A DNA stretch of 10,644 bases from Planctomycetaceae bacterium (GTDB taxonomy: Bacteria; Planctomycetota; Planctomycetia; Pirellulales; Thermoguttaceae): NCBI GenBank assembly GCA_031282385.1, contig JAITDV010000196.1:1-10644 (forward strand), given 5' to 3'. Below the pieces are notes generated by a model. It ran no database searches, had not been told where the DNA came from, and was given only the letters and a program-made list of their open reading frames with translations. Both the position numbers and the translations under genes were made by a program. This document shows, piece by piece, positions 1 to 6,129 of this stretch (within the stretch, counting starts at the first letter, position 1; each line of letters begins with the position of its first letter).

Positions 1-183
1 CTCTAACCTAAAAATACATCAACGCAACAAAAAACCTACAACGAAAAACCGCCTTTAACTCCTCCGAGACCACCCCTAACCCCTCCGAAGGAGGGGAATA
101 AGAAGACGCCTCCGAGGGAAGCGAATTATTCCCTTCCTTCGGAGGGGTCAGGGGTGGTCTCCTACAGGTTAGCGAAAAAGTCT
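1..183 (-). mobile_element. MITE-like element, family A copy 1 (cut by window edge)
   Basis: This is the reverse-complement form of the elements at 3405-3596 and 8180-8371, with most of its length nearly identical to them. About ten bases of the left terminal repeat lie outside the window. The right end reads AGCGAAAAAGTCT, the complement of the shared AGACCTTTTCGCT end with one change. It keeps the outer arms that pair GAGACCACCCCT with AGGGGTGGTCTC and two inner CCCCTCC/GGAGGGG-type hairpins, but the middle hairpin is altered compared with copy 2. It contains no ORF of note. Its right end is 15 bases from the family C element at 199. It lies downstream of nusA. Confidence 0.85.
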
Positions 184-198
184 ACTAATAAATCTATT

Positions 199-352
199 GG
201 GAACTCTAAAAACTCATTTTGTACACGAATTTTCACGAAAAATCACGAATTAATAAATTGTGCCAATTCGTGGATAAAATAAACTTATTGCCTAAATTTG
301 TCAATCCTGAAAATTTTGATAATTCTGTAAAAAATAGGTTTTTAGAAGTTAC
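199..352 (+). mobile_element. MITE-like element, family C copy 1
   Basis: The ends are inverted: GGGAACTCTAAAAAC on the left and the complement of GGTAACTTCTAAAAACC on the right. It is flanked by the direct repeat CTATT (194-198 and 353-357), a likely 4-5 bp target duplication. The interior matches the copies at 7810 and 10297 almost base for base, apart from a 12-base deletion near 256. The left half carries repeated CACGAATT words, one of which can pair with AATTCGTG further in. It has no coding capacity. It inserted 27 bases beyond the nusA stop codon, so it is downstream of that gene and does not break it. Confidence 0.85.
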
Positions 353-379
353 CTATTAATCTTTGTCAGAATCTGTATT

Positions 380-1585
380 TTATTGAGAATCGTTTTCTTT
401 ATATTCGTACTCTGATCTTGGCTGTGATTTGAAATCTTCTTCTTTTTGAGCGTTTTCTTCTGCTTGTTGTATAATTGACACGGCTTGTTCCATTGAGATT
501 TCGCCAATTTGTACCAAATCATCAGGTTCAATAATTGACAAATCATCAAACGACAAAAAGCCTTCTCCAACAAGCCTGTCAGCAATATCCGTCGTTACCC
601 CATCAATCAACATGTAACCCTCAACAGCCTTTTCAAGCAACTCTTCAAGGTCTTCCCGCGTCATTATCTCAATATCCCAACCAACAAGCCGGCTTGCCAA
701 ACGAACATTTTGACCTTTACGTCCAATTGCAAGAGAACGATTGTCTTGCTTGACAAGTACAATTGCGCGTCCGAGCATTGAGCAAAGAATTACCTCTTCA
801 ACTTCTGCCGGTTTGAGCGCGTCTTGAATAAACAATTGTAAATCTGTACTCCAAGGAACCACATCAATCCGTTCATTATTTAGTTCATCAGTGACGCTTT
901 TGATTCTGCTTCCCCGCATTCCAATACACGCGCCCACACAGTCAACTCTCTGATCACTACTGTAAACCGCAATTTTTGTACGATAACCAGGTTCACGCGA
1001 TACGCCTTTGATTTCAATTATTGCGTCCTGAATTTCGGGTATTTCTTGTTCAAATAATTTTTGGACAAAACTCGGCTTAATTCTGCTCAACATAACATTG
1101 ACACGGTTGCCGTTCTTAACTACATCTGTAACAACCGCACGAATCCGATCACCAATCCGAAAAGATTCACCAGGAATACGTTCATGTCTCGGCAAAATTG
1201 CAACTACTCCAGGCAAAGAAATTATAACATTGCTGCCTTCAATTTTATCAACAGAACCGCTTACGAGTTGGCTAATTTGAGAATAATTTTCGTCAAAAAT
1301 CGCGTCGCGTTCTGCTTCGCGTATTTTTTGGATCATGACTTGTTTTGCGTTTTGTGCGCCTATTCTTTCGGCGAGTTCGTCAGTTGCAATCGGTTCGTTA
1401 TTACAAGTACCAGTAATTTCGCCAGTTTCACGGTCAACACGAATTTTGACGTCGGCTTCATCTCCGTACTGACGCCGTGCTGCGGTAGCAATAGCCGCCT
1501 CAATTCCAACAAATACTATTTCTTTGGCGATTCTTTTATCTCGATGTATGGCATCGACGATTCGTAACACTTCACTGGGATTCAT
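380..1585 (-). CDS. nusA: Transcription termination/antitermination factor NusA
   Basis: NusA binds RNA polymerase and nascent RNA in the cytoplasm and modulates pausing, termination and antitermination. The 401 residues show the family order: an N-terminal polymerase-binding domain (about 1-100), an S1 domain (about 107-168), KH1 around GACIGMRGSRIKSV (218-231), KH2 around SLAIGRKGQNVRLASRL (284-300), and one helix-hairpin-helix-like module (about 318-375) with IDGVTTDIADRLVGEGFLS. It ends in a short charged tail. The protein is shorter than E. coli NusA (495), which has two C-terminal acidic repeats; here I see only one such module. The ATG start is supported by GGAG six bases upstream and by the family-typical start with SEVLRIVDAIHRDKRI. 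No rimP lies upstream and no infB follows within the 379 bases to the window edge, so the usual rimP-nusA-infB cluster is not visible here. Confidence 0.97.
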   Translation of the reverse strand: MNPSEVLRIVDAIHRDKRIAKEIVFVGIEAAIATAARRQYGDEADVKIRVDRETGEITGTCNNEPIATDELAERIGAQNAKQVMIQKIREAERDAIFDENYSQISQLVSGSVDKIEGSNVIISLPGVVAILPRHERIPGESFRIGDRIRAVVTDVVKNGNRVNVMLSRIKPSFVQKLFEQEIPEIQDAIIEIKGVSREPGYRTKIAVYSSDQRVDCVGACIGMRGSRIKSVTDELNNERIDVVPWSTDLQLFIQDALKPAEVEEVILCSMLGRAIVLVKQDNRSLAIGRKGQNVRLASRLVGWDIEIMTREDLEELLEKAVEGYMLIDGVTTDIADRLVGEGFLSFDDLSIIEPDDLVQIGEISMEQAVSIIQQAEENAQKEEDFKSQPRSEYEYKENDSQ

Positions 1586-1591
1586 AATTTA

Positions 1592-1595
1592 CTCC
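1592..1595 (-). promoter_or_regulatory. Shine-Dalgarno site of nusA
   Basis: On the minus strand GGAG is followed by a six-base spacer and then the nusA ATG. It is the only clear Shine-Dalgarno sequence in front of any of the six main genes of the window, and it fixes the nusA start. Confidence 0.7.
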
Positions 1596-1724
1596 GGCGC
1601 CGCCTGTCAGACCGCCGAAATATCTACGGCAATCTAAAACAATTAACGTAACAAATATTTAATAAAATAAAAACCGGTATTGCTCAATTCAATCTCTTTT
1701 TCCCATAAAAAATAAGAGTGAACT

Positions 1725-1922
1725 TTGAAACCAGAACCGGAACAGGAACAGGAAAAATCTCCGGTCTCAATTAAACTTAAACTGCATTCGCACCTGCCCG
1801 CCGAGTTACCGACTTTCATTCAACACCTCATCTACACCAATCTTGATGCAAAAGACCGTTATACCAACTCCACTATAAAATCCGGCAATTCAAAAAACGT
1901 ATGTACTGACTACATAAAATAA
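1725..1922 (+). CDS. Doubtful small ORF, 65 codons, unknown function
   Basis: The frame opens with TTG and runs 65 codons. The product begins with a KPEPEQEQEKSP stretch and continues with a more ordinary segment containing LPAELPTFIQHLIYTNLD. It has no membrane segment, signal peptide or recognised motif. AAGAG lies about seven bases before the TTG and could serve as a weak ribosome site. It is divergent from nusA. I do not recognise the family. Against it: no ATG, a low-complexity start, and a position in a repeat-rich spacer. It could be a gene remnant or chance. Confidence 0.2.
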   Translation: MKPEPEQEQEKSPVSIKLKLHSHLPAELPTFIQHLIYTNLDAKDRYTNSTIKSGNSKNVCTDYIK

Positions 1923-2088
1923 AACGCACAGATTACCGAAAACTCAACTATAAACAGTTTAAATATCAAAGGCAAAAAACAAGGGGCTTATGATACATTG
2001 CATTCTCTCAAACGTCAAGGGTAGGGGGAGGAATGTAAAGGAAATATTGAATAATTACCAAACACGATTACTGAAATTTTGATTGTAT

Positions 2089-2185
2089 ATTGCTCGTACT
2101 ATAAATTGCGCGACTCAAGAGCGTAAGAGCCTGCTTTCCGAGAGGTAAGCAGGTGAAGGTAAAGGAAAATTCAAGTACGAACAGT
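2089..2185 (+). mobile_element. MITE-like element, family B copy 1
   Basis: The element is 97 bases, collinear with copies at 3749, 4020, 5954 and 7993. The left end ATTGCTCGTACTATAAATT is a slightly decayed form of the family end ACTGTTCGTACTATAAATT; the right end finishes in GTACGAACAGT. The centre has the hairpin CCTGCTT...AAGCAGG. No clean target duplication is visible. It lies 38 bases beyond the stop codon of the lptG-like gene, which points towards it from the right. Confidence 0.8.
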
Positions 2186-2223
2186 TTAAAATCATCTTTG
2201 CTCATTAACACGACCTATCCTAA

Positions 2224-3360
2224 TCAATTCTCGTACAACTTTACAAATTGGTTTACCGCAATAGGACCAAAAATCAAAAGCGGTAACCACGCACCCAAAA
2301 CCGGCATGTCCATACTTGACCCAAGATGTTGACAAACTTCACGCAATGCAATAAACGAAATCACAATCAGACCACTTATTCCCAATGTCTTAAATATATT
2401 TCGATCACCATTGAGTAAAACAACCGGTAATCCTAAAAATAATAACATTACATCAAGAAATGGTTGAATAAGTCTGGCGTGAATTGTTGCCATGATTCTG
2501 TTACCGACGTCAAGGCTGCGATTGCGGGCGGCAAGGAACATGTCAAGTGTGGAAGCATATTGTCTCCAAGCATCGTTTGAAGCAAGGTAATCAAATGGAA
2601 CATTCGTAACTACAAAACAACTATTTTCTTCAAGCCAATCCGGTTCGTCTTGATGTGTTATGACAATTTTTTGACCATTGAGCGACAGTGATTCACCTTT
2701 GAGTATTTCGGGAATATCATGTAGGTCTAACAACATAAAACCTGCTTTATGGTTGTTGTTGGCGGGACAATGTATTGCGTTTTGAGCTTTGAGGTAGGTT
2801 ATTTGTTTGACAATAGGATTGCGGAGAACAAAACTTGGCGAGCTTATTCGTGATTCATTGCGAAAAGTACGATCTCCGTGAATCGTTATACCGGTTTCGT
2901 TATCAATTATTGCGTTGACCATTACGCCTTTATTTTTTTCGATTGAGGTAACATCCATTACAAGTTCATCAAGGAATCGAGGCAACAACATTTCACGAAA
3001 TACCATCGCTGACAACGCTACAAAAATAACTGCAAAAATCAATGGCATAATAATTCGTATTGTTGAAATGCCGGCGGCTTGAATGGGAATTAGTTCGTTG
3101 TGCCGTTTCATTGACGCCACTGTTATCATTGCTGAAAGTAAACCCAACACCGAACTTAACATCATCACTATAGGGATGGATTTGAATAGGTAATATTTTC
3201 CTATTACAAGCGGAATGTTGTTTACTTCTGTTCCGGCGGTTATAAGCGAGTCAAGGTTGGTGAATAGATCAAATACAATAAATATCCCAACAATACTAAC
3301 AAACCATAAAAATATATTGAAAAAAAAATGCCTCAATATATAGCGGTCAATTATTGTCAT
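2224..3360 (-). CDS. lptG: LptF/LptG-family permease (YjgP/YjgQ), LptG-like
   Basis: Inner-membrane permeases of this family work with the LptB ATPase to extract lipopolysaccharide and push it towards the periplasmic LptC/LptA bridge. The 378-residue product has the family layout: a start with IIDRYILRHFF leading into helix 1 (about 12-33), two more helices (about 60-82 and 101-119) flanking the cytoplasmic coupling segment HNELIPIQAAGIS (87-99), a periplasmic domain of about 170 residues (about 122-292), and three C-terminal helices (about 297-316, 325-341, 354-373). The length is close to E. coli LptG (360). The DRY start favours LptG over LptF, but that split is uncertain. There is no Shine-Dalgarno upstream of the ATG. 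Neither the partner permease, lptB nor lptA is in the window. Family A copy 2 sits 45 bases upstream, so any promoter must lie in or near that element. Confidence 0.88.
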   Translation of the reverse strand: MTIIDRYILRHFFFNIFLWFVSIVGIFIVFDLFTNLDSLITAGTEVNNIPLVIGKYYLFKSIPIVMMLSSVLGLLSAMITVASMKRHNELIPIQAAGISTIRIIMPLIFAVIFVALSAMVFREMLLPRFLDELVMDVTSIEKNKGVMVNAIIDNETGITIHGDRTFRNESRISSPSFVLRNPIVKQITYLKAQNAIHCPANNNHKAGFMLLDLHDIPEILKGESLSLNGQKIVITHQDEPDWLEENSCFVVTNVPFDYLASNDAWRQYASTLDMFLAARNRSLDVGNRIMATIHARLIQPFLDVMLLFLGLPVVLLNGDRNIFKTLGISGLIVISFIALREVCQHLGSSMDMPVLGAWLPLLIFGPIAVNQFVKLYEN

Positions 3361-3404
3361 TTTAATTTTCGTTTGTATAAAAACAAATTATCTTGAGTAT
3401 TATT

Positions 3405-3596
3405 AGACCTTTTCGCTAACTTGTAGGAGACCACCCCTGACCCCTCCGAAGGAGGGGAATTATTCGCCTCCCTCGGAGGCGTCTTCTTATTCCCCTCCGA
3501 CGGAGGGGTTAGGGGTGGTCTCGGAGGAGTTAAAGGCGGTTTTTCGTTGTAGGTTTTTTGTTGCGTTGATGTATTTTTAGGTTAGAAAAAAGGTCT
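3405..3596 (+). mobile_element. MITE-like element, family A copy 2 (best-preserved)
   Basis: The element is 192 bases. Its ends are inverted: AGACCTTTTCGCTAACTTG on the left and the complement of AGACCTTTTTTCTAACCTA on the right. The inside is a nested palindrome. A 12-bp outer stem (GAGACCACCCCT 3427-3438 with AGGGGTGGTCTC 3511-3522) encloses three hairpins with three-base loops: CCCCTCC/GGAGGGG (3441-3457), GCCTCC/GGAGGC (3466-3480) and CCCCTCC/GGAGGGG (3492-3508). A single strand could therefore fold as a cloverleaf. TA flanks both GACC...GGTC ends, compatible with a TA target. No ORF. It lies upstream of the lptG-like gene. Confidence 0.9.
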
Positions 3597-3748
3597 ATAT
3601 ACTCTATACTCTTAAATACAATTATTCGTACTTGAAAATGTTGTTTTCTTTTTTGTGATGGACAAAATGAATTTTAGGAACTGGACAAACTGGAACACTA
3701 TCTCAAAAAACAAAAAGTCAAGGGTTGATGATTATTGAGTATATCTAA

Positions 3749-3845
3749 ATTGTTCAAACTTTAATTCTCATTTACCGCCGCCTGCTTACCTATCGGAAAG
3801 CAAGCATTGACGCTCTTGAGTCCCTCAATTTATAGTACGAACAGT
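3749..3845 (-). mobile_element. MITE-like element, family B copy 2 (inverted)
   Basis: This is the reverse-complement form of family B, 97 bases. The right end AGTACGAACAGT is intact and the left end ATTGTTCAAACTTTAATT is one or two changes from the consensus. The hairpin arms are present with one G-T type change. It faces copy 3 across 174 bases, forming an inverted pair (3749-3845 and 4020-4116). Confidence 0.85.
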
Positions 3846-4019
3846 ATATATTGCATTACAATTACTGAAATAAATTAGCAAAGTTTAATGTTTGTATTTT
3901 TTGGGCTTCCAAATTCATAGCTGCGGATTATGCAGATTTTTTCAAATCAACGCAATATCGATTTTCACAAAAAATAAACCGTTTTCGGGTAACTTATGAT
4001 AAATCGCTGATGAAAATAT

Positions 4020-4116
4020 ACCGTTTGTGCTATAAATTGCGCGACTCAAGAACGTAAAAGCCTGCTTTCCGATAGGTAAGCAGGCGGTGGTGAAGGAAAA
4101 TTAAAGTGTGAACAGT
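4020..4116 (+). mobile_element. MITE-like element, family B copy 3
   Basis: The element is 97 bases. It has a left end ACCGTTTGTGCTATAAATT (decayed) and a right end TTAAAGTGTGAACAGT. The central hairpin pairs CCTGCTT with AAGCAGG (4061-4084), with an inner CC/GG around a GATA loop. It ends 14 bases before the candidate promoter of the downstream permease, so it could affect its expression. Confidence 0.85.
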
Positions 4117-4130
4117 TAAAAAATTTTTTA

Positions 4131-4159
4131 TTGAAATTGCAAATTCTCTATTGTATGAA
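4131..4159 (+). promoter_or_regulatory. Candidate sigma-70-type promoter of the lolE-like gene
   Basis: TTGAAA (4131-4136), a 17-base spacer and TATGAA (4154-4159) lie 85 bases before the ATG at 4245. Box sequences and spacing fit a housekeeping promoter, but AT-rich DNA yields such matches easily. If true, it argues against a translation start at TTG 4131. Confidence 0.35.
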
Positions 4160-4244
4160 TTCGGGAATATTTGTATTCTTCACAAAAATTGTCTTGCGGT
4201 TGTTTGGTAATTATTATTTTAAAAACAACATTAAATTAAACATA

Positions 4245-5891
4245 ATGTATAAATTACTTATTTGCTGGCGTTATTTGCTTACTCGCCATTTTGCACTTTT
4301 TTCGATGGTAGCGGTTATGCTTGGAGTTGCGACGATGATAATTGTCAACGCAGTTATGCTAGGCTTTACTACGGAAATGAAAAATCGAATACATGGGATT
4401 TTGTCTGATGTAAACTTCGAGTCAATTGATCTGCAAGGTTTCCCTGATGCCGACGCATACATGGAAGCAATCAATTCAGTTGCAGGCGATATGATCGACT
4501 CGATGACTCCAACAATTATTACTCCGGCAATGTTGACATTCAGACCTGGAATTGACGCTGCAACTATCAACAGACAAATCCAATTGATCGGAATCGACGA
4601 AGTTACTCACGGAAAAGTAAGCGCAATTCTCGAATACATGCAACACCCCGAAAACCGAACTAAACTTAGTTTTCAACTCCGCGATTCAGGATACGCCACA
4701 CACGAAAACAATAAAGAAACAGGCGGTATAATCAGACACGAAATGCAAAACGCCGGATGGAATTACAGAAGATACCGCGTCTCCGCACAATCGAGAATGC
4801 AAAAAGAATACGAAGAAGACCAAAAAAAATTACAAATAGAACATGAACAAATATTGAAATCAAATAACGCCGATAAACCCGCGACAACAATTACACCATA
4901 CTCTGATTCTGAACCTATTGATCCATTTGCCCAAATTAAAGCAGTTGACGACAACGAAAATTATCTCACAACCGCAGAAAAATCTCATATATTCGACCCC
5001 GCAACAGAACAACACACAGGCGTAATTATCGGAATAGGTATCAGCTCTTACGGACGCTCCGAAAGAATAAATCCACAAACAAATAAAAAAGAAGTACACG
5101 ACAAATTATTATTGATTCCAGGAGATGACGTCACTTTGTCATTTCCGACAAATTCGTTGCCTATAAAATTGCAAAGCGATAATTTCACTATCGTCGATTT
5201 GTACGAAAGCAAAATGATCGAATACGACTCGCAACTCGTTTTTGTACCAATAAAAAAGTTGCAACAATTACGCGGAATGTATGATCCTGTTTCGGGCAAA
5301 CCAATGGTTTCACAGATTCTGATTAAAGCTAAAGCGGGTGTTGATTTGGACGTGTTGCGGGATCGGATACAAAAGCGGTTTCCGGCTTCTATGTTTGTCG
5401 TAAGTACATGGAAAGACAAACAAGAATCTCTAATCGCAGCAGTATTCAACGAATTGGCGATGTTAAACGTGTTGCTGTTTGTAATTTTTGTTGCGGCGGG
5501 TTTCGGAATCTTTTCAATATTCAGCATGATTGTTATTGAAAAAACAAAAGATATTGGTATTTTGAAATCGCTCGGCGCAAGCAAATACGGCATTATGCAA
5601 ATTTTCGTTTTCTATAGTTTGTTAATTGGAGTAGGCGGTTCATTGTTTGGGCTTATACTCGGTTTAACTTTTATCTGTTACATCAAGCAAATTGCAACTG
5701 TGTTGTCATATATATTGCAAAATGAAGTATTCAATCCCAAAATTTATTACTTTTACGAAATCCCGACTGTCGTCGATCCTACAACTGTTTTTTGGATCAT
5801 TTGCGGTGCGATACTTATTGCAGTTTTTTCGGGAATAATTCCTGCTTTGCAAGCCGCACGGCAACAACCCGTCGAAGCATTGCGAAGTTAA
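4245..5891 (+). CDS. lolE: LolC/LolE-type (MacB/FtsX-like) ABC transporter permease
   Basis: This is the membrane partner of the ATPase encoded next; such pairs extract lipoproteins from the inner membrane, or in related systems drive other envelope export. The start is set at ATG 4245 (548 residues), because the protein then opens with a helix segment typical of the family, MYKLLICWRYLLTRHFALF; the frame is open further upstream to TTG 4131, but that part looks like leader and promoter. Helix 1 spans about 14-36, then a large periplasmic part (about 40-400), then three C-terminal helices (about 404-428, 448-480, 515-535). The motif EKTKDIGILKSLGAS (about 430-444) is the family's cytoplasmic coupling region, and the end PALQAARQQPVEALRS is typical. 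The periplasmic part holds a charged, likely helical insert (about 185-207) and a hydrophilic linker, making the protein longer than E. coli LolC/LolE (about 400-414). No Shine-Dalgarno is visible. LolC versus LolE cannot be decided. Confidence 0.88.
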   Translation: MYKLLICWRYLLTRHFALFSMVAVMLGVATMIIVNAVMLGFTTEMKNRIHGILSDVNFESIDLQGFPDADAYMEAINSVAGDMIDSMTPTIITPAMLTFRPGIDAATINRQIQLIGIDEVTHGKVSAILEYMQHPENRTKLSFQLRDSGYATHENNKETGGIIRHEMQNAGWNYRRYRVSAQSRMQKEYEEDQKKLQIEHEQILKSNNADKPATTITPYSDSEPIDPFAQIKAVDDNENYLTTAEKSHIFDPATEQHTGVIIGIGISSYGRSERINPQTNKKEVHDKLLLIPGDDVTLSFPTNSLPIKLQSDNFTIVDLYESKMIEYDSQLVFVPIKKLQQLRGMYDPVSGKPMVSQILIKAKAGVDLDVLRDRIQKRFPASMFVVSTWKDKQESLIAAVFNELAMLNVLLFVIFVAAGFGIFSIFSMIVIEKTKDIGILKSLGASKYGIMQIFVFYSLLIGVGGSLFGLILGLTFICYIKQIATVLSYILQNEVFNPKIYYFYEIPTVVDPTTVFWIICGAILIAVFSGIIPALQAARQQPVEALRS

Positions 5892-5953
5892 ATATTGTCG
5901 ACGCCGCACCAAGTCAAAATACCAAGTCAAAGTTTTCAAGTTTGTATAGTTAC

Positions 5954-6041
5954 ACTGCCCGTACCGTAAATTGCGGGACTCAAGAGCCTGCTTTCCGATA
6001 GGTAAGTTGGCGGCGGTAAATGAAATTAAAGAGTGAACAGT
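5954..6041 (+). mobile_element. MITE-like element, family B copy 4 (internally deleted)
   Basis: It matches the other B copies but lacks about nine bases between ACTCAAGAGC and CTGCTTTCC, giving 88 bases. The right end GAGTGAACAG-T is preserved; the left end ACTGCCCGTACCGTAAATT is decayed. The hairpin's 3' arm reads AAGTTGG and has two changes, so the stem is weakened. It lies between the permease stop and the start of its ATPase, i.e. inside a probable operon. Confidence 0.8.
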
Positions 6042-6129
6042 TTAAATTGTTCTCACTTTAGTTTTTGGTAACTTGTGTAGGTTTACTTTGTGGTCGATAC
6101 ACGAATTGAATTTGTTGAAAATTACGAAA

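Larger units (their letters stand above)
1586..2223. other. Gene-poor spacer between nusA and lptG-like gene
   Basis: This is 638 bases without a convincing gene. It holds the nusA leader, with a GC-rich patch at 1594-1618 followed by AT-rich DNA where the nusA promoter should lie, though I cannot place -35/-10 boxes with confidence. It also holds a doubtful 65-codon ORF (1725-1922) and repeat B copy 1 (2089-2185). The word ACAGTTTAAAT near 1955-1965 resembles the right end of family B and may be a relict. The stretch 1966-2088 shows nothing I can name. Confidence 0.5.
3361..4244. other. Repeat-filled divergent spacer between lptG-like and lolE-like genes
   Basis: This is 884 bases with no supported gene. 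It contains family A copy 2 (3405-3596), family B copies 2 and 3 in opposite orientation (3749-3845 and 4020-4116), and a candidate promoter for the permease at 4131-4159. The intervals 3597-3748 and 3846-4019 are AT-rich and hold only very short ORFs (26 codons from 3658, 10 codons near 3889). I give those no function. Confidence 0.6.

Noticed and set aside
1..183. Family A or B repeats as a CRISPR array
   Set aside because: Copies are dispersed, in both orientations, up to several kb apart and bounded by inverted ends, with no regular spacers and no cas genes.
1061..1567. 168-codon plus-strand frame opposite nusA
   Set aside because: It lies wholly antisense to nusA, whose domains are unmistakable; the product shows no recognisable motif and its composition is that of a reverse-strand shadow.
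3405..3596. Family A hairpins as rho-independent terminators
   Set aside because: The stems are strong but none is followed by a run of T on either strand, and one copy lies upstream rather than downstream of its neighbour gene.
3658..3738. 26-codon plus-strand frame beginning MDKMNFRNWTNWN
   Set aside because: Too short, no ribosome site and sits between repeat elements; no supporting feature.
3921..3944. CTGC-GGATTAT-GCAG followed by T-rich DNA as a terminator
   Set aside because: A 4-bp stem with a 7-base loop is too weak, and no gene ends just before it.
5048..5593. 181-codon minus-strand frame inside the lolE-like gene
   Set aside because: Antisense to a well-supported permease, Ser/Ile/Asn-rich and without family features; a shadow frame.
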